Shown here: positions 6,920 through 9,022 of the stretch, piece by piece
How the letters are laid out: every line of letters begins with the position of its first letter
Position numbering within the stretch: position 1 is the stretch's first letter
DNA from: an uncultured Erysipelotrichaceae bacterium
GTDB taxonomy: Bacteria; Bacillota_I; Bacilli_A; RF39; UBA660
Direction: 5' to 3'
NCBI GenBank assembly: GCA_902768065.1
Contig: CACXJP010000057.1
Coordinates: 1 to 9,022, forward strand
DNA length: 9,022 bases
The notes under the pieces: generated by a model
Database searches by the model: none
What the model saw: only the letters and a program-made list of their open reading frames with translations
What the model was told of the DNA's origin: nothing
Program-made: the position numbers and the translations under genes

Positions 6920-8938
6920 ATCTTTATATTCACAACTTGAACATTTAATTTGATTATTCTTTTCAACTAACATTTCGCCACATTCTGGACACTTCTTATT
7001 AATTGGTTTATCCCAATATGCAGTCTTACATTTAGGATAGTTATTACAACCATAGAATACTTTTCCTCTACGACTCTTTTTTTCAACAATTTTTCCAGAA
7101 CAATTTGGACAATCACAAACTTCTACATCCTTAACTTCATCCTTTTTAATATACTTACATTCAGGATAATTAGAACAAGCAACAAACTCTCCATATTTAC
7201 CTTTTCTAATTACTAAAGGATTCCCACACTCTGGACAATTCTCACCAGTTTGTTCAGCCTCTTTCTTCTCCATATCAGAAAAAGCTCCCTTTACACGAGG
7301 TTCAAATAATTTATAAAAGTCTTCAAGGACCTTATTCCAAACCTTATTACCTTCTGCAATACTATCCAAATCAGTTTCCATATCTCTAGTATAATCAGTA
7401 TTAATTAAATCACTAAAGAATTCCTGTAACTTGTCAGTAGTTTCTATACCCATACTAGTAGGTTTAAATTTCTTTTCTTCAAGAGTAACATAATCTCTTG
7501 ATTTAATAGTATCAATGATAGTCGCATAAGTACTAGGCCTACCAATACCTAACTCTTCTAACTCTTTTATAAGTTTTGCCTCAGTATATCTTGAAGGAGG
7601 TTTTGTAAAATGTTGAGTACATTCAACATTATTAGTAATTGCAACCTCTCCATCACCTATCTCTGGTAAAATTTTATCTTCTGAAGATTCATAGTCTCCA
7701 TATACTTTTAAATAACCATCAAAAATAAGAATTTGACCAGTTGTTTTAAACTTATAATCATTATTATCAAATATTATAATTGTTTGATTAACAGTAGCAT
7801 CACTCATTAATGAGGCTAAAGTTCTCTTATAAATCAAACTATATAACTTAAATTCATCATTACTTAAATATTGTTTTACTTTTAAAGGATCTCTAAGTAC
7901 ACTTGTAGGTCTAATACCTTCGTGGGCATCTTGAACATTATCATTCTTCTTAGCAGTTTTTACATAGCCAACATACTTCTTACCATAATTATCTTCAATA
8001 TATTTCATAGCAGGTTTTACAAAATCTTCACTAAGTCTAATAGAATCTGTTCTCATATAAGTAATTAAACCTACAGTTTCATCACCTAAATCAATACCTT
8101 CATATAACTTTTGAGCTATACTCATAGTCTTACGAGCAGGGAATCCTAATTTAGTAGAAGCCTCTTGTTGTAAAGTTGAAGTAGTAAAAGGAAATTTACT
8201 TTTTCTTTTCTTCTCTTTCTTATCAATAGATTCAACTGTATACTCTTCTCCTAAAGCATCAAGTACTTTATTAGCTTCTTCTTCAGTATGAAGTTCAATA
8301 TCTTCTGTTTTATATTTAAATAACTCAGCTTCATATTCTTTAAATATTGCAATAATCTTCCAATATTCTTCTGGGATAAAAGCCTCAATTTCTCTTTCTC
8401 TATCAACAATTAACTTTAGAGCAACACTTTGTACACGACCTGCACTCTTTGCTCCAATTTTACTTTGTAATAATTTACTAAGTCTAAAACCAATAATTCT
8501 ATCAAGAATTCTACGAGTTTCTTGTGACTTAACTAAATTATCATCTATTACTGTAGGATTATTTATTGCATCAATTACCTTATCATGAGTAATTTCATTA
8601 AATAATACCCTTTTATATCCTTTATCTTTAATACCTAAAGCATCTTTTAAATGCCAAGCAATTGCTTCTCCCTCACGATCAGGATCTGATGCAAGATAAA
8701 CCATATCACTATCTTTAACATCCTTTTTTAAAGATTTAATAACACTACTCTTACCTTTAATAGGTACATAATTAGGCTTAAAACCATTTTCAATATCAAC
8801 ACCCAAACCATATTGTCCAGTAGTAGCTAAATCTCTTATATGTCCCTTTGAAGAAACAACTTTATAATCTTTTCCTAAATATTTTTCTATAGTTTTACTC
8901 TTACTAGGACTTTCCACTATAACTAAATTTTTAGACAT
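6914..8938 (-). CDS. topA: DNA topoisomerase I (type IA)
   Basis: Relaxes negative supercoils by single-strand cleavage through a 5'-phosphotyrosine link, needing Mg2+. The 674 residues match the Bacillota form (about 690). The TOPRIM domain (1-115) has VIVESPSKSKTI (E9) and DPDREGE (D85, D87, E89). Domain IV contains SQETRRILDRIIGFRLS and GRVQSVALKLIVDRE (about 138-182). The catalytic tyrosine is Y294 in GLITYMRTDS, with R296 beside it. DAHEGIRPT (337-345) and PPSRYTEAKLIKELEELGIGRPSTYA (split here as 447-472) complete the core. Three C-terminal four-cysteine zinc ribbons follow: C568/C571/C588/C594, C610/C613/C631/C637 and C650/C653/C666/C669, for single-stranded DNA or polymerase contact. 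Start ATG has a strong TGGAGGG ribosome site 5 bases upstream, and the protein begins with the family's usual MSKNLVIVESPSK-like N terminus. It has its own promoter and terminator. All key residues are present. Confidence 0.97.
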   Translation of the reverse strand: MSKNLVIVESPSKSKTIEKYLGKDYKVVSSKGHIRDLATTGQYGLGVDIENGFKPNYVPIKGKSSVIKSLKKDVKDSDMVYLASDPDREGEAIAWHLKDALGIKDKGYKRVLFNEITHDKVIDAINNPTVIDDNLVKSQETRRILDRIIGFRLSKLLQSKIGAKSAGRVQSVALKLIVDREREIEAFIPEEYWKIIAIFKEYEAELFKYKTEDIELHTEEEANKVLDALGEEYTVESIDKKEKKRKSKFPFTTSTLQQEASTKLGFPARKTMSIAQKLYEGIDLGDETVGLITYMRTDSIRLSEDFVKPAMKYIEDNYGKKYVGYVKTAKKNDNVQDAHEGIRPTSVLRDPLKVKQYLSNDEFKLYSLIYKRTLASLMSDATVNQTIIIFDNNDYKFKTTGQILIFDGYLKVYGDYESSEDKILPEIGDGEVAITNNVECTQHFTKPPSRYTEAKLIKELEELGIGRPSTYATIIDTIKSRDYVTLEEKKFKPTSMGIETTDKLQEFFSDLINTDYTRDMETDLDSIAEGNKVWNKVLEDFYKLFEPRVKGAFSDMEKKEAEQTGENCPECGNPLVIRKGKYGEFVACSNYPECKYIKKDEVKDVEVCDCPNCSGKIVEKKSRRGKVFYGCNNYPKCKTAYWDKPINKKCPECGEMLVEKNNQIKCSSCEYKDE

Positions 8939-8962
8939 CCAATCCCTCCAGTTACTTATTAA

Positions 8963-8991
8963 CTTATACCTACAAATTAAGTATTTGTCAA
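8963..8991 (-). promoter_or_regulatory. Strong sigma-A-type promoter of topA
   Basis: Minus-strand -35 TTGACA (perfect consensus, 8986-8991), spacer of 17, and -10 TATAAG (8963-8968, 5 of 6). The predicted start near 8956 gives a leader of about 18 bases with the TGGAGGG ribosome site at 8944-8950. Upstream sequence 9000-9019 is nearly pure A/T and could act as an UP element. This is the best promoter in the window. Confidence 0.85.
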
Positions 8992-9022
8992 CTCTATTCT
9001 ATATATATTATATTGAAAATTA

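Noticed and set aside
1..9022. Mycoplasma-type code with TGA as tryptophan
   Set aside because: Tryptophan codons checked in TopA, SecDF, Rel and the ComN-like protein are TGG, and no gene needs TGA read-through.
1..9022. CRISPR array, tRNA/rRNA genes, insertion sequences or a defence island
   Set aside because: No regularly spaced repeats, RNA gene signatures, transposase motifs or terminal inverted repeats were seen on either strand.

Overview
The window is very AT-rich and every gene lies on the minus strand, so transcription runs from high to low coordinates. All stop codons seen are TAA and tryptophan is encoded by TGG (for example in TopA and SecDF), so the standard bacterial code applies. 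Fused SecD-SecF, a bifunctional long Rel, a ComN-like small protein beside secDF, and a CodV/XerC-like recombinase near topA point to a low-GC Bacillota or Bacilli-like lineage, possibly one of the small-genome uncultured gut groups near the Mollicutes that kept the standard code. That placement is inferred from gene content, codon use and neighbourhood. No named species can be given.

Layout in order of transcription: topA (DNA topoisomerase I, 8938-6914) has a near-consensus promoter at its 5' end and a hairpin terminator at its 3' end. Next is an unrecognised 369-residue protein (6836-5727) with its own extended -10 promoter and terminator. Then comes a XerC/CodV-type tyrosine recombinase (5669-4764) with a -10 box and terminator. 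Last is a likely operon: a ComN-like small protein (4680-4468), secDF (4421-2145) and rel (2135 to beyond position 1). Rel is cut by the window edge inside its C-terminal ACT domain.

The genes are chromosomal housekeeping functions: control of supercoiling (TopA), chromosome dimer resolution (XerC), protein export driven by the proton motive force (SecDF) and the stringent response (Rel). The arrangement resembles two Bacillus subtilis neighbourhoods brought together, topA-trmFO-codV and comN-secDF-recJ-apt-relA. Here an unknown gene sits where trmFO usually is, and recJ/apt are absent between secDF and rel. Gaps between genes are short (at most 83 bases) and packed with terminators and promoters. 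No stretch over 300 bases lacks a gene.

The main open question is the 369-residue protein. It has no family I can name, but it carries a possible helix-turn-helix and a linker sequence QLNLF that matches the bacterial sliding-clamp-binding motif. A second notable pattern is that all three terminators embed the stop codon of the gene they end. I see no mobile element, CRISPR array, RNA gene or defence system, and no clear new multi-gene system.
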